Part shown: piece after piece, positions 8,968 to 17,407 of the stretch
How positions within the stretch are numbered: position 1 is the first letter of the stretch
How the letters are laid out: each line of letters begins with the position of its first letter
Origin: Alistipes sp.
Lineage (GTDB): Bacteria; Bacteroidota; Bacteroidia; Bacteroidales; Rikenellaceae
Direction: 5' to 3'
Assembly (NCBI GenBank): GCA_017398555.1
Contig: JAFQFV010000035.1
Coordinates: 80,572 to 144,571 of the forward strand
DNA: 64,000 nucleotides
The notes under the pieces: generated by a model
Database searches by the model: none
What the model was told of the DNA's origin: nothing
What the model saw: only the letters and a program-made list of their open reading frames with translations
Position numbers and translations under genes: made by a program

Positions 8968-10805
8968 GGCGACTGACTTATATACTCCTTCTCGCCCTTA
9001 CTCTATGCGCTGCCTGCACTCAGCAGAGGGCTGTGAAGGTTGCGCTGCTTGCCGATCTGCATATCTCGCCACGGAACTACAACGATACCATTATGCAACG
9101 CGTTGTAGAGGATATCAACAGCCAGAATTTCGACCTTGTTATCGTAGCAGGCGATATTACCAACATAGGCTCGAATGATGAGCTGCGGTGTGCCTACAAC
9201 CATCTAAAGAATATTCGTCACCCTCAACTTGTAACACACGGAAACCACGAAACTACTTGGAGCGAGAGTGGCGGCAAGGATTTTGAGAGGTATTGGGGGC
9301 ATAACGGATGCGCTACAGCAACGGCTGGGGAGTACCTCTTTGTCGCCTATCCTGCAGGGCCTTATATCAAGATGGCTGATGGAACGATTGAGGATGGTAA
9401 CCGCTTGGGTTGGATTGAAAAACAGCTACAAAAGGCTGGCAAAAGGCGAATAATATCGGTGTGTCACTATCCCCTCAACGAGGATTTGACAAATCGCGTG
9501 GAGATAGTTGCCCTAATGAAGAGATATGGAGTAAGTGCCTCACTTTGCGGGCATTACCACGAGCCACGACTAATGAATTTCGACTCCCTGCCTGGTATTA
9601 TGGGGCGTAGTCTTATGCTTCCGACAGAGAGCAGTCGCAACTACGGCTACACCGTTCTCACGTTGCAAAATGACTCGATATATGTAGCCGAAAAACTACT
9701 TGGAGCGCCTGCTGTACCAAAGTACGCCATTTGTCAGTGCAATGACAGCTATGTGAACACTCTGCCGTGTGATCCACAGCCGGAGGCTATTGATAAGGGT
9801 AACTTTGCAGCAGAGCAAATTCTTACGGACAACGCCGCAATATACACCGCCGCACAGGTCGAGGATGGGGTGCTATATTACGCCAACTCAGCAGGCGAGG
9901 TTAAGGCGTATAATATTGATACAAAGGAGTTTATATGGTTGCACAAATTCGATGACCCTATATATTCCACACCCGTTCTGCACAAAGATTTAATCATCGT
10001 TGCAACGCTCAGTCAAGGCATTGTAGCCCTCGATAAGAGGTGTGGCGAGGTGGTATGGCAGAATCTTGATGGCAACACCTATATCGGCAATGGAGTTGTC
10101 GAGAGCGACTATTTATATATAGGTACGCTCGGCAAAATGTTCAAAATCGATTGCAAGAGCGGCAAGAGTGAGTGGTGCAGCAACTTCGGCACGGCGCATC
10201 CGCAAGGCAGAGCGACCATTGCCGAGGGTAAAATTATCTTCGGTGCGTGGGATTGTCACCTCTACTGCCTTGATTGCAACGACGGCAAGGAGTTATGGCG
10301 CTGGGGTAACGGCTCGCAAAATCGGCTGCTATCGCCCGGCCATGTCATTCCACGCGTGGCAAAGGGTAGGGTAATGATTGTGGCTCCGGATAGGTATATG
10401 ACCAACATAGACCTTGCAACCGGTCGGCAGATTTGGCGCATCAAGAGTCGCAGAGTACGTGAAAGTACAGGTTTAAGTAGTGACGGTAATACATTCTATG
10501 CCAAGACTATGGATGGCGAGATGGTGGCCGTACCTATGGCTGCTGACAGCTACACAGAGAGTTGGTGTTGCGATGTAGGTTGGGGATATGACCATAGCTT
10601 CTGCCCGCTAACAGCAGTTCAAGAGCATATCTATATGGCAAATCGCCGTGGCAAGATTGCCGCAGTAGATAAAAACGGCAGGGTAGTGAGTGTTGGAAAG
10701 TTTGCCAACTCGGCTGCCAATGACCTAAGAGTTGATAAGGATGGCAATATATGGGTTAGCTTTATAGAGGGCACAATATGGCGTCTTAACTCCATAAAGC
10801 AGTAA
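8964..10805 (+). CDS. Lipoprotein: calcineurin-like phosphoesterase plus PQQ-type beta-propeller
   Basis: A lipoprotein signal (MRRLTYILLLALTLCAAC, lipid Cys 18) predicts attachment to a membrane on the periplasmic or outer side. Residues 25-260 carry metallophosphoesterase motifs ADLHIS, GDITN, HGNHE and CGHYHE. Residues from about 285 to the end contain repeated PQQ/quinoprotein-like blades (for example YTAAQVEDGVLYYAN, GEVVWQNLDGNTYIG, GKELWRWGNG). The propeller is more likely a substrate- or protein-binding scaffold than a cofactor site. It overlaps the XRE gene by 4 bp and ends the operon; about 95 bp separate it from gdhA. Confidence 0.82.
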   Translation: MRRLTYILLLALTLCAACTQQRAVKVALLADLHISPRNYNDTIMQRVVEDINSQNFDLVIVAGDITNIGSNDELRCAYNHLKNIRHPQLVTHGNHETTWSESGGKDFERYWGHNGCATATAGEYLFVAYPAGPYIKMADGTIEDGNRLGWIEKQLQKAGKRRIISVCHYPLNEDLTNRVEIVALMKRYGVSASLCGHYHEPRLMNFDSLPGIMGRSLMLPTESSRNYGYTVLTLQNDSIYVAEKLLGAPAVPKYAICQCNDSYVNTLPCDPQPEAIDKGNFAAEQILTDNAAIYTAAQVEDGVLYYANSAGEVKAYNIDTKEFIWLHKFDDPIYSTPVLHKDLIIVATLSQGIVALDKRCGEVVWQNLDGNTYIGNGVVESDYLYIGTLGKMFKIDCKSGKSEWCSNFGTAHPQGRATIAEGKIIFGAWDCHLYCLDCNDGKELWRWGNGSQNRLLSPGHVIPRVAKGRVMIVAPDRYMTNIDLATGRQIWRIKSRRVRESTGLSSDGNTFYAKTMDGEMVAVPMAADSYTESWCCDVGWGYDHSFCPLTAVQEHIYMANRRGKIAAVDKNGRVVSVGKFANSAANDLRVDKDGNIWVSFIEGTIWRLNSIKQ

Positions 10806-10866
10806 TTTAGTCAATAAAATGTCAATAAAATCGCCATTGTAGAGTACAACGAATTTATAAAAACAC

Positions 10867-10874
10867 TACTTTTG
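10867..10874 (+). promoter_or_regulatory. Promoter -7 element of gdhA
   Basis: TACTTTTG matches TAnnTTTG and lies 25 bp before the gdhA start. No well-spaced TTTG was found at -33, so strength is uncertain. Confidence 0.6.
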
Positions 10875-10899
10875 TAGCATCAATATCTTTTGGTTAGTT

Positions 10900-12255
10900 A
10901 TGGAAACACAAGCAAAAAAGTATGTAGAGAGTTTCATGGCGCAAGTTATCGCCAGAAATCCTAACGAGCCTGAGTTCCATCAGGCAGTTCGTGAGGTAGC
11001 AGAGTCATTAGCTCCATATATTGTGGCTGACCCTGCACTACAGCAGCTCAAGGTTCTGGAGCGCATTGCAGAGCCGGAGCGTGTGATTATATTCCGTGTA
11101 CCGTGGCTCAACGACCGCGGTGAGATTGAGATTAATCGAGGTTTCCGTGTGCAGATGAACAGCGCACTTGGTCCATACAAGGGCGGCATTCGTTTTCACG
11201 CCTCTGTAAATCTGAGCATTATGAAGTTCCTCGCCTTTGAGCAGACCTTCAAAAACAGCCTTACAACACTCCCTATGGGTGGTGGCAAGGGTGGCTCGGA
11301 CTTCAACCCTAAGGGTCGCTCGGACAATGAGGTTATGCGTTTCTGCCAATCATTTATGACAGAGCTCTATCGCCATATCGGCCAAGATACAGATGTTCCT
11401 GCAGGCGATATCGGCGTTGGTGGCCGTGAGATTGGTTATATGTTCGGCCAGTACAAGCGTCTTCGTGACGAGTTTACAGGCACATTTACAGGCAAGGGTC
11501 TTGGTTGGGGTGGTTCGTTGCTCCGTCCTGAGGCTACAGGCTACGGTCTGTGTTACTTCACACAGCAGATGCTCGCAACACGTGGCGAGAGCTTCAAGGG
11601 TAAGACAGTCTGCGTATCCGGCTCCGGAAATGTTGCACAGCACGCCGCAGAGAAGGCTATGCGTTTAGGCGCAAAGGTGGTAACTCTCTCTGACTCATCT
11701 GGTTACATCTACGACCCTGAAGGCTTTAACGAGGAGAAGATTCAGTATGTCAAGTTACTGAAGAATGTCTATCGTGGCAGAATTAAGGAGTATGTAGAGA
11801 AGTATCCGCAGGCTCAATACTTCGCCGGCGAGCGTCCGTGGGGCGTTAAGTGCGACATTGCATTGCCTTGTGCTACACAGAACGAGCTGAATGGCCAGGA
11901 GGCACAGCTGCTTGTAGATAACGGTTGTTTCTGCGTTGCCGAGGGCGCTAATATGCCATCGACACCTGAGGCGATTGAGGTATTCCTTAACAATAAACTC
12001 CTTTATGCCCCTGGTAAGGCATCAAATGCGGGCGGCGTAGCCACTTCAGGCCTTGAGATGTCGCAGAACTCAATGCGCATCAAGTGGACAGCAGAGGAGG
12101 TTGATGAGAAGCTGCACACCATTATGCAGAATATCCACGAGGTCTGCACAAAGTACGGCACCGAGGAGGATGGTTATGTAAACTACGTCAAGGGTGCAAA
12201 TATCGGCGGTTTTATGAAGGTTGCCGAGGCGATGATTGCACAGGGTTGCGTATAA
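10900..12255 (+). CDS. gdhA: Glutamate dehydrogenase, NADP-type
   Basis: Interconverts 2-oxoglutarate plus ammonia and glutamate; in gut Bacteroidales the NADP enzyme is a main route of ammonia assimilation. The 451 aa match the short hexameric GdhA family. The substrate region KGGIRFHASVNLS (about 90-102), catalytic PMGGGKGGSDFNPKG (about 124-138) and Rossmann motif VSGSGNVAQ near 240 are intact. It is a single-gene unit with its own promoter. It matters for this window because several nucleotide enzymes downstream appear to depend on free ammonia. Confidence 0.95.
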   Translation: METQAKKYVESFMAQVIARNPNEPEFHQAVREVAESLAPYIVADPALQQLKVLERIAEPERVIIFRVPWLNDRGEIEINRGFRVQMNSALGPYKGGIRFHASVNLSIMKFLAFEQTFKNSLTTLPMGGGKGGSDFNPKGRSDNEVMRFCQSFMTELYRHIGQDTDVPAGDIGVGGREIGYMFGQYKRLRDEFTGTFTGKGLGWGGSLLRPEATGYGLCYFTQQMLATRGESFKGKTVCVSGSGNVAQHAAEKAMRLGAKVVTLSDSSGYIYDPEGFNEEKIQYVKLLKNVYRGRIKEYVEKYPQAQYFAGERPWGVKCDIALPCATQNELNGQEAQLLVDNGCFCVAEGANMPSTPEAIEVFLNNKLLYAPGKASNAGGVATSGLEMSQNSMRIKWTAEEVDEKLHTIMQNIHEVCTKYGTEEDGYVNYVKGANIGGFMKVAEAMIAQGCV

Positions 12256-12285
12256 TTGAGCAACAAAAAGATACAAATACAAAGA

Positions 12286-12312
12286 GCAGACTTGAAAAAA
12301 GTTTGCTTTTTG
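12286..12312 (+). terminator. Probable gdhA terminator
   Basis: GCAGACTT (12286-12293) can pair with AAGTTTGC (12299-12306) with one G-T pair, followed by TTTTTG. The T tail overlaps the upstream TTTG box of the next promoter. Confidence 0.55.
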
Positions 12313-12332
12313 TGTTTTTTTACATATCTTTG
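12302..12332 (+). promoter_or_regulatory. Promoter of the tandem metallo-hydrolase genes
   Basis: TTTG at 12302-12305 and TATCTTTG at 12325-12332 with 19-bp spacing fit the Bacteroidetes consensus exactly; the first gene starts 23 bp downstream. Confidence 0.75.
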
Positions 12333-12355
12333 TAGCATAAATCAATTAAAACCCT

Positions 12356-13609
12356 ATGAGAATGTATCCACTAATTCTATCTACACTTGCTCTGCTGAAT
12401 ATTGCATGTAACGACAACAGCTACAGCAATGTACAAATTCCGGAGCTTCCAGCAACACACTGCGAGGTGAACAAGCCACTACCCGCATGGAGTGAAGGTC
12501 ATCTCGATATTCATTTTATCAACGCTGCACGTGGCGAGTGTTGCTTCTACATCCTTCCCGATGGCACAACACTACTTGTAGATGCCGGTGAGGTTGTTGG
12601 CAGCGACATCTCTGTTCCACAGCGCCCAAATGCACTCATCCGTCCGTATAGGGTCTATGCAAACTACATCAAGCACTTCCTGCCTAAGGGCAAAACAGCT
12701 ATCGACTACTGCGCTCCATCGCACTTCCACATCGACCATATCGGCTCTGCGGATGCTGCAACAGAGACCGCAGAGGCAGGCTATCGCAAGTCAGGACTGT
12801 TCGCGCTTTTTGACGAGGTGCCTTACAACCACATCCTCGATAGAGCATATCCTACATACGCAGAGGACGATGTAACGCCACCACTTAGCGGAGAGCTCTC
12901 TAAGGATTGGGGCATCTTTGTAAATTGGGGTGTCAAAGAGGGTAAATTCACCGCTGAACGTTTCACCCCAGGCAAGGAGCAAATTGTTCTGGTTAATAAC
13001 GCCGAGAAGTACAGCAACTTCTCCGTTTTCAACATCTGCGCCAACGGTTTTGTATGGGGCAAAGATAGCGAAGGTAACCAAACTCTGCTGGGTTCTAAGC
13101 AGAAGAGTGGCGGAAACTCCTCTTCTTGCGGTTTCCACATCACATACGGCAATTTTGACTACATCGCTTGCGGTGACTTGGTAAGTTCTCCACAGAATTT
13201 GGTTGCTTTCTACTTCCGCGACTTTATCGGCGAGGGTAATCTTGAGGCTTTCAAGTGCCACCACCACCTTGCATCAAACTCTTGGGGAACACAGATGCAG
13301 AAGTGTAATTTCAACCCACGCATTGTACTCGACCACTGCTTTACAAGCAACAAGCCAGATGTTGGAAAATTGACATCTGATTATATACTGCCTAAAATTT
13401 CTGGTTTCTTCGCGACAAATATCCACTCAGACATTGCCAATAATCAGGATGTTAAGGACAATAAGATAATGGACAAGATTACCGCATACAATGGACATAT
13501 CGTGCTCAGAGTGGCTCCTGGCGGCGATCAGTTCTATGTATATATGCTTGACGACACTAATCTGAATTACAACGTAAAGTTCATCTGCGGACCTTATAAA
13601 TCAAAATAA
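12356..13609 (+). CDS. Exported metallo-beta-lactamase-fold hydrolase, copy 1
   Basis: The N-terminus resembles a lipoprotein signal (hydrophobic stretch then IACN). The mature part starts with an LDIHFINAARGECCFYILPDGTTLLVDAGE segment (positions 51-81), as in ComEC-like MBL proteins. The zinc motif HFHIDH (HxHxDH) is at about 122-127. The C-terminal half has YIACGDL and a HHHLA segment that may complete the metal site. The substrate is unknown. It is followed 11 bp later by a clear paralogue, so the pair arose by tandem duplication and is probably co-transcribed. Confidence 0.75.
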   Translation: MRMYPLILSTLALLNIACNDNSYSNVQIPELPATHCEVNKPLPAWSEGHLDIHFINAARGECCFYILPDGTTLLVDAGEVVGSDISVPQRPNALIRPYRVYANYIKHFLPKGKTAIDYCAPSHFHIDHIGSADAATETAEAGYRKSGLFALFDEVPYNHILDRAYPTYAEDDVTPPLSGELSKDWGIFVNWGVKEGKFTAERFTPGKEQIVLVNNAEKYSNFSVFNICANGFVWGKDSEGNQTLLGSKQKSGGNSSSCGFHITYGNFDYIACGDLVSSPQNLVAFYFRDFIGEGNLEAFKCHHHLASNSWGTQMQKCNFNPRIVLDHCFTSNKPDVGKLTSDYILPKISGFFATNIHSDIANNQDVKDNKIMDKITAYNGHIVLRVAPGGDQFYVYMLDDTNLNYNVKFICGPYKSK

Positions 13610-13620
13610 AAGAGAGCATT

Positions 13621-14823
13621 ATGAAAAGATATATATTCTTAATCTCTATTTTTGCACTTCTCGGCATATCCCTATGCAATGGTCAATTTAATGCAAAGGT
13701 TGGGCAGACTCTACCAGCTTGGAGCGAGGGGTGTTTAGATATTCACTTTATCAATAGCGGTCGTGGAGAGTGCTGTTTCTACATACTCCCTGACGGCACA
13801 ACACTGCTTGTAGATGCAGGTGAAGTCTCAAAGGGCAAAATTAGCACAGCTCAGCGTCCGAACGAGCAGACCCGACCATATATAACCTACGCCAAGTATA
13901 TCAAGCACTTTCTACCAAAGGGAGAGAGCGAGATTGACTACTGCTTACCATCACACTTTCACACCGACCATATAGGCAGTACCAGTATGGTTATCGGCAC
14001 AGCGGAGGCAGGTTATCGCAAGTCGGGACTGTTGGCTCTGTACGACCTTGTACCATACAGACATATTCTTGACCGAGCATATCCGACATACGTCGAGGAT
14101 GCGGTAACTCCGAAAATGGAGGGTCAGCTATCGAAGGATTGGGCAAAATTTGTCACTTGGGGTGTAAAAGAGGGTAGATTTACTGCCGACCGCTTTACAC
14201 CGGGCAAGGAGCAGATTGTTTTGGTTAAGAAGACCAAGAAGTACGATAACTTCTCTGTTTTCAACATCTGCGCCAACGGTTTTGTGTGGGGCAAAGATGG
14301 AGATGGCAACGGTATGTTGATTGGTGGCAAACCTCGCCGCGGCGGAAACCCTGCTTCGTGCGGTTTTCACCTCTCATACGGCGATTTTGACTATATCGCT
14401 TGCGGTGATGTATCGTGGACTTCACAAAATATGACCGCATTCTACTTCCGCGACTATGTGGGCAACAACAACCTCGACGCCTTTAAGTGTCACCACCACT
14501 TGGCCTACAACGGTTGGGGTATAATGATGCAGGAGTTTAACTTTGACCCTCAGGTCATATTAAACCACAGTTTTGCGGCAAATAAACCCCATCCGGAGCC
14601 ACTTACACGAGTACTCCCGAACTGCGAAGGCTTCTTTTCAACCAATATCCACCCGGACATTGCCGCTGCAAATAAAGAGCTCATCGAGCGCCTTAGTGGC
14701 TATGACGGCCATATCGTTCTGCGCGTAAAGCCAGGTGGCAAGAAGTTCTATGTCTATATGCTTGACGACAGCGACTTTGAGTACCGTGTAAAATCCATCC
14801 ACGGCCCATACAAGTCTAAGTAG
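13621..14823 (+). CDS. Exported metallo-beta-lactamase-fold hydrolase, copy 2
   Basis: Paralogue of the upstream gene over its whole length (shared LPAWSEG, LDIHFIN, GRGECCFYILPDGTT, FSVFNICANGFVWGKD, CHHHLA). The zinc motif is HFHTDH. It begins with a cleavable signal peptide (MKRYIFLISIFALLGIS) but lacks a clear lipobox, unlike copy 1, so the two products may end up in different places. 400 aa. No function is known to me for this subfamily. A composite terminator follows the stop. Confidence 0.75.
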   Translation: MKRYIFLISIFALLGISLCNGQFNAKVGQTLPAWSEGCLDIHFINSGRGECCFYILPDGTTLLVDAGEVSKGKISTAQRPNEQTRPYITYAKYIKHFLPKGESEIDYCLPSHFHTDHIGSTSMVIGTAEAGYRKSGLLALYDLVPYRHILDRAYPTYVEDAVTPKMEGQLSKDWAKFVTWGVKEGRFTADRFTPGKEQIVLVKKTKKYDNFSVFNICANGFVWGKDGDGNGMLIGGKPRRGGNPASCGFHLSYGDFDYIACGDVSWTSQNMTAFYFRDYVGNNNLDAFKCHHHLAYNGWGIMMQEFNFDPQVILNHSFAANKPHPEPLTRVLPNCEGFFSTNIHPDIAAANKELIERLSGYDGHIVLRVKPGGKKFYVYMLDDSDFEYRVKSIHGPYKSK

Positions 14824-14882
14824 TTGAGCTGTTGACTGTTGGCTATTGCGGATTTAGGATAGCCTTGAGGCTATTCAACAAA

Positions 14883-14930
14883 ATAAACCCTTCACTTTCA
14901 AGCGAGCTTGAGTGAGGGGTTTTCTTTTCT
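14883..14930 (+). terminator. Terminator after the tandem MBL genes
   Basis: AACCCTTCACT...TTCAAGC pairs with GCTTGA...GTGAGGGGTT and is followed by TTTTCTTTTC. A 12-bp perfect inverted repeat (CGGATTTAGGAT 14849-14860 and its complement 14949-14960) surrounds it. Confidence 0.75.
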
Positions 14931-15012
14931 TGCGCTATCTTCGATAGCATCCTAAATCCGAAAACAATTACCGATACTAATACTTTACAAAAATATTGAC
15001 ATTCCCCCTAAA

Positions 15013-15031
15013 TCCCCCTTTGGCAAAGGGG
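15013..15031. repeat. CCCCCTTTG/CAAAGGGGG hairpin
   Basis: A perfect 9-bp inverted repeat with a one-base centre, inside a CCCCCTAAATCCCCC context that recurs as an intergenic repeat in many bacterial genomes. Single copy here; function unknown. Confidence 0.5.
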
Positions 15032-15142
15032 GACTTGGTCGCTTCGCTCCGGGTGCAAAAATCTTTCGGGTTTCCTGGCTACGCAGTACAAGATAACGGC
15101 TAAAAGCAAATCAGAGTTCGCACGCCGAGTTTCTTTTGCACA

Positions 15143-15234
15143 TTTTATCGTCAAAAGTATGCAGATGCAGTACATCGTGATATAGGCACGGATGGGACAT
15201 ACTATGGTGAAGGTGTGACACTATCACGATAAAA
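15143..15234. repeat. Palindromic intergenic element, degenerate copy A1
   Basis: The ends TTTTATCGT and ACGATAAAA are perfect 9-bp inverted repeats. The left end matches the left ends of the copies at 29.56 and 29.78 kb, and the interior includes ATGCAGTACATCGTGA, related to the conserved ATCGTGA of other copies. The GTAC apex is degraded. It lies directly before copy A2. Confidence 0.6.
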
Positions 15235-15237
15235 CCA

Positions 15238-15362
15238 TTTGTCGTCAAAATGTGTTAGAGATGGTGCATCGTGCAAAAAAAGCAACGGCGGATAGTACTA
15301 AAACGTACAGCCGCCGTTGGTTTTTAAGGGATGTGCCATATATGACACATTTTCACGACAAA
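15238..15362. repeat. Palindromic intergenic element, copy A2 (bidirectional terminator-like)
   Basis: Outer arms TTTGTCGTCAAAATGTGT... and the reverse complement of ...ACACATTTTCACGACAAA pair over about 37 bp with few mismatches. The core arms CAACGGCGG (15283-15291) and CCGCCGTTG (15311-15319) are perfect, with an A-run before and a T-run after. The apex is AGTAC-TAAAAC-GTACA. The element ends just before the stop codon of the converging phosphohexomutase gene. The A/T flanks suggest two-way termination. Confidence 0.75.
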
Positions 15363-17105
15363 TTACAGATTGAGCTCCGCCTTAATAGCCTCAAACTTCG
15401 CATCCAACTCTGCCTGCACCTTATCAAACTGATCTACAGATGGCAGGGTAGCCTTAACGCCGAAGTAGAACTTAATCTTTGGCTCGGTACCTGAAGGACG
15501 AACAGAGACCTTTGTGCCGTCAGCGGTAATCCACTGAAGAACATTGCTCTTATCCTCAATACCCTCGATAGGTGACTTAACGCCAGTAACTGTATCGAGC
15601 ACCTCAAGGGTCTTATAATCATAAACCTGAACCACAGGCGAGCCAAGGATACTCTTTGGAGGGTTTGCGCGGAACTCGACCATCATATTCTGAATCTGCT
15701 CTGCGCCATCCTTACCCTTACGAACAACATTTACAAGGCTCTCGCGGTAGAAGCCGAACTTAACATAGAGATCCTGCAACCACTCATAGAGGGTCATACC
15801 CTTTGTATCGCGGCACCAAGCAGCAGCCTCAGCAGCCAGTGAACAAGCCGATACACCATCCTTATCGCGTACATAAGAGCCTGCAAGGTAGCCGAATGAC
15901 TCCTCACCACCACCGATATAGGTGTGCTTACCCTCCTGCTCGCGGATAATCTTTGCGATATACTTAAAGCCTGTCAGGCAGTTGTAGCACTTCACGCCAT
16001 AGTGAGCAGCAACAGCATCCGGCATCATAGAGGTAACGATAGTCTTAACAACATAGTCACCCTCCTTAATCAGACCGAGCTCTGCCCAACGAGTGAGCTG
16101 GTAGCACATAATGAGCACCAGAGTCTGGTTACCATTCAGAAGAACGTAGTCGCCCTTACCTGTACGCAGAGCAACGCCAAGACGGTCTGAGTCAGGGTCA
16201 GTAGCAAGCACGAGGTCTGCATTCTGCGCCTGTGCAAGGTCGATAGCCATCTGCATAGTCTTGCGCTCCTCCGGATTTGGAGAGGCAACGGTAGGGAAGT
16301 TACCATCAAGAACACACTGCTCCTTAACGGTAATAACATTCTTAAAACCGAAGTTTGCAAGCGAAGCAGGAACAAGATTTACACCGGCACCGTGAAGTGG
16401 GGTATAGACAATCTTCATATCTGCATTATTAGCCACACACTCAGGAGAGAGTGAGAGAGCCTTGATAGCTGCAAGATACTTCTGGTCGAACTCCTCACCA
16501 AGAATGGTGATATTCTCAGGATTACCACCTGTGAGCACCTGGCTAACCTCGGTAATCTTCTCAACCTCCTTAATAATATTTACATCGTGTGGAGAGGTTA
16601 CCTGAGAACCATCTGCCCAATAGGCCTTGTAGCCGTTGTACTCCTTCGGATTGTGCGATGCAGTAACCATAACACCCGACTGGCAGTTCAGCTCACGAAT
16701 AGCAAAGCTCAACTCAGGGGTAGGGCGGAGGGCATCAAAGAGGAATACCTTAAAGCCATTGGCAGCGAAGATATCTGCAACACGCTCAGCAAATGTGCGA
16801 GAGTTGTTACGAGAATCGTGAGCGATAGCTACGCGAATCTCCTCGCCTGGGAAATTGATTTTCAAGTAGTTAGCAAGACCCTGTGTAGCAAAACCTACAG
16901 TATAGTTGTTCATACGGTTTGTACCTACACCCATAATACCGCGAAGACCACCGGTACCAAACTCGAGATCCTTGTAAAAACTCTCGATAAGTTCGTTCTG
17001 ATCATTCTCCATCAGATGGCGAACCTGCGCCTTTGTAGCCTCATCGTAATCTCCATCGAGCCACGCCTGAGCCTTGCTCTGTACTAATGCATCCAAAGTG
17101 TTCAT
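15363..17105 (-). CDS. Phosphoglucomutase/phosphomannomutase family protein
   Basis: Alpha-D-phosphohexomutase of 580 aa, the long class that includes PgcA-type phosphoglucomutases. GTGGLRG near 51-57 precedes the active-site serine loop TASHNPKEYNGYK (about 148-160). The metal loop is DPDSDRLG, the sugar loop GGGEESFGY, and the phosphate loop RPSGTEPKIKFY lies near the C-terminus. All four loops are present, so it should be active on glucose- or mannose-phosphates. Monocistronic, convergent with the MBL genes; a TATATTTG promoter element lies about 80 bp upstream. Confidence 0.92.
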   Translation of the reverse strand: MNTLDALVQSKAQAWLDGDYDEATKAQVRHLMENDQNELIESFYKDLEFGTGGLRGIMGVGTNRMNNYTVGFATQGLANYLKINFPGEEIRVAIAHDSRNNSRTFAERVADIFAANGFKVFLFDALRPTPELSFAIRELNCQSGVMVTASHNPKEYNGYKAYWADGSQVTSPHDVNIIKEVEKITEVSQVLTGGNPENITILGEEFDQKYLAAIKALSLSPECVANNADMKIVYTPLHGAGVNLVPASLANFGFKNVITVKEQCVLDGNFPTVASPNPEERKTMQMAIDLAQAQNADLVLATDPDSDRLGVALRTGKGDYVLLNGNQTLVLIMCYQLTRWAELGLIKEGDYVVKTIVTSMMPDAVAAHYGVKCYNCLTGFKYIAKIIREQEGKHTYIGGGEESFGYLAGSYVRDKDGVSACSLAAEAAAWCRDTKGMTLYEWLQDLYVKFGFYRESLVNVVRKGKDGAEQIQNMMVEFRANPPKSILGSPVVQVYDYKTLEVLDTVTGVKSPIEGIEDKSNVLQWITADGTKVSVRPSGTEPKIKFYFGVKATLPSVDQFDKVQAELDAKFEAIKAELNL

Positions 17106-17183
17106 TGTGTTCTGTTTTATAGTTTAGTGTTTATAAAAATTTCTTATAGTAAAAGTGTTTGCTATACTTAATTTCTCTCAATG

Positions 17184-17191
17184 CAAATATA
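17184..17191 (-). promoter_or_regulatory. Promoter -7 element of the phosphohexomutase gene
   Basis: TATATTTG on the minus strand, about 79 bp before the start codon; no clear -33 box. Confidence 0.5.
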
Positions 17192-17312
17192 GTGAAATTT
17201 TTTCTATTATTCATTATCAGCGAGTTAAATTTTTAATCTAATTTTAGTTCCGTATTCCTATAACATAAAATTTCAAACAAACAATAGGTAAGGCATTTTT
17301 TTTAATATAAAT

Positions 17313-17321
17313 TTATTCACA
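17313..17321 (+). promoter_or_regulatory. Single putative DnaA box upstream of dnaA
   Basis: TTATTCACA fits the TTATNCACA box. Being single, it may at most serve dnaA autoregulation. Confidence 0.35.
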
Positions 17322-17407
17322 ACTTTGCATTGTCAAAACGAAAGCCGAATTTTCGAGGCTCGTCCGACACACTTACCCAAATTTATAAATAGTTGATAAT
17401 CAGTAAT

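Larger units (their letters stand above)
14824..15362. other. 539-bp intergenic region between convergent genes
   Basis: No supported gene. It holds, in order: a terminator nested in a 12-bp inverted repeat (14849-14960), a G/C-rich hairpin of the CCCCCTTTG-GCAAAGGGGG type (15013-15031), an unassigned stretch 15032-15142, and two tandem palindromic elements (15143-15234 and 15238-15362) that end at the stop codon of the converging phosphohexomutase gene. Confidence 0.7.
17106..17407. other. 302-bp AT-rich divergent promoter region (mutase / dnaA)
   Basis: It contains a minus-strand -7 element for the mutase gene (17184-17191) and the dnaA leader. One TTATNCACA-type DnaA box (TTATTCACA, 17313-17321) is visible. 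I found no cluster of such boxes, so this is not convincing as an origin. Confidence 0.6.

Noticed and set aside
15250-15345. CRISPR or tRNA-like structure in the 15 kb palindrome
   Set aside because: There is one stem-loop with variable arms, no repeat-spacer periodicity, and no tRNA arms or CCA-like end.
16587-17087. Plus-strand 166-codon open frame opposite the phosphohexomutase gene
   Set aside because: It is an antisense shadow of a highly conserved gene; the product has no domain and no promoter. The same holds for long antisense frames inside purL, purD, carB and guaB.
17106-17407. Possible replication origin next to dnaA
   Set aside because: Only one TTATNCACA box was found and no box cluster or clear unwinding repeat; AT-richness alone is not enough.
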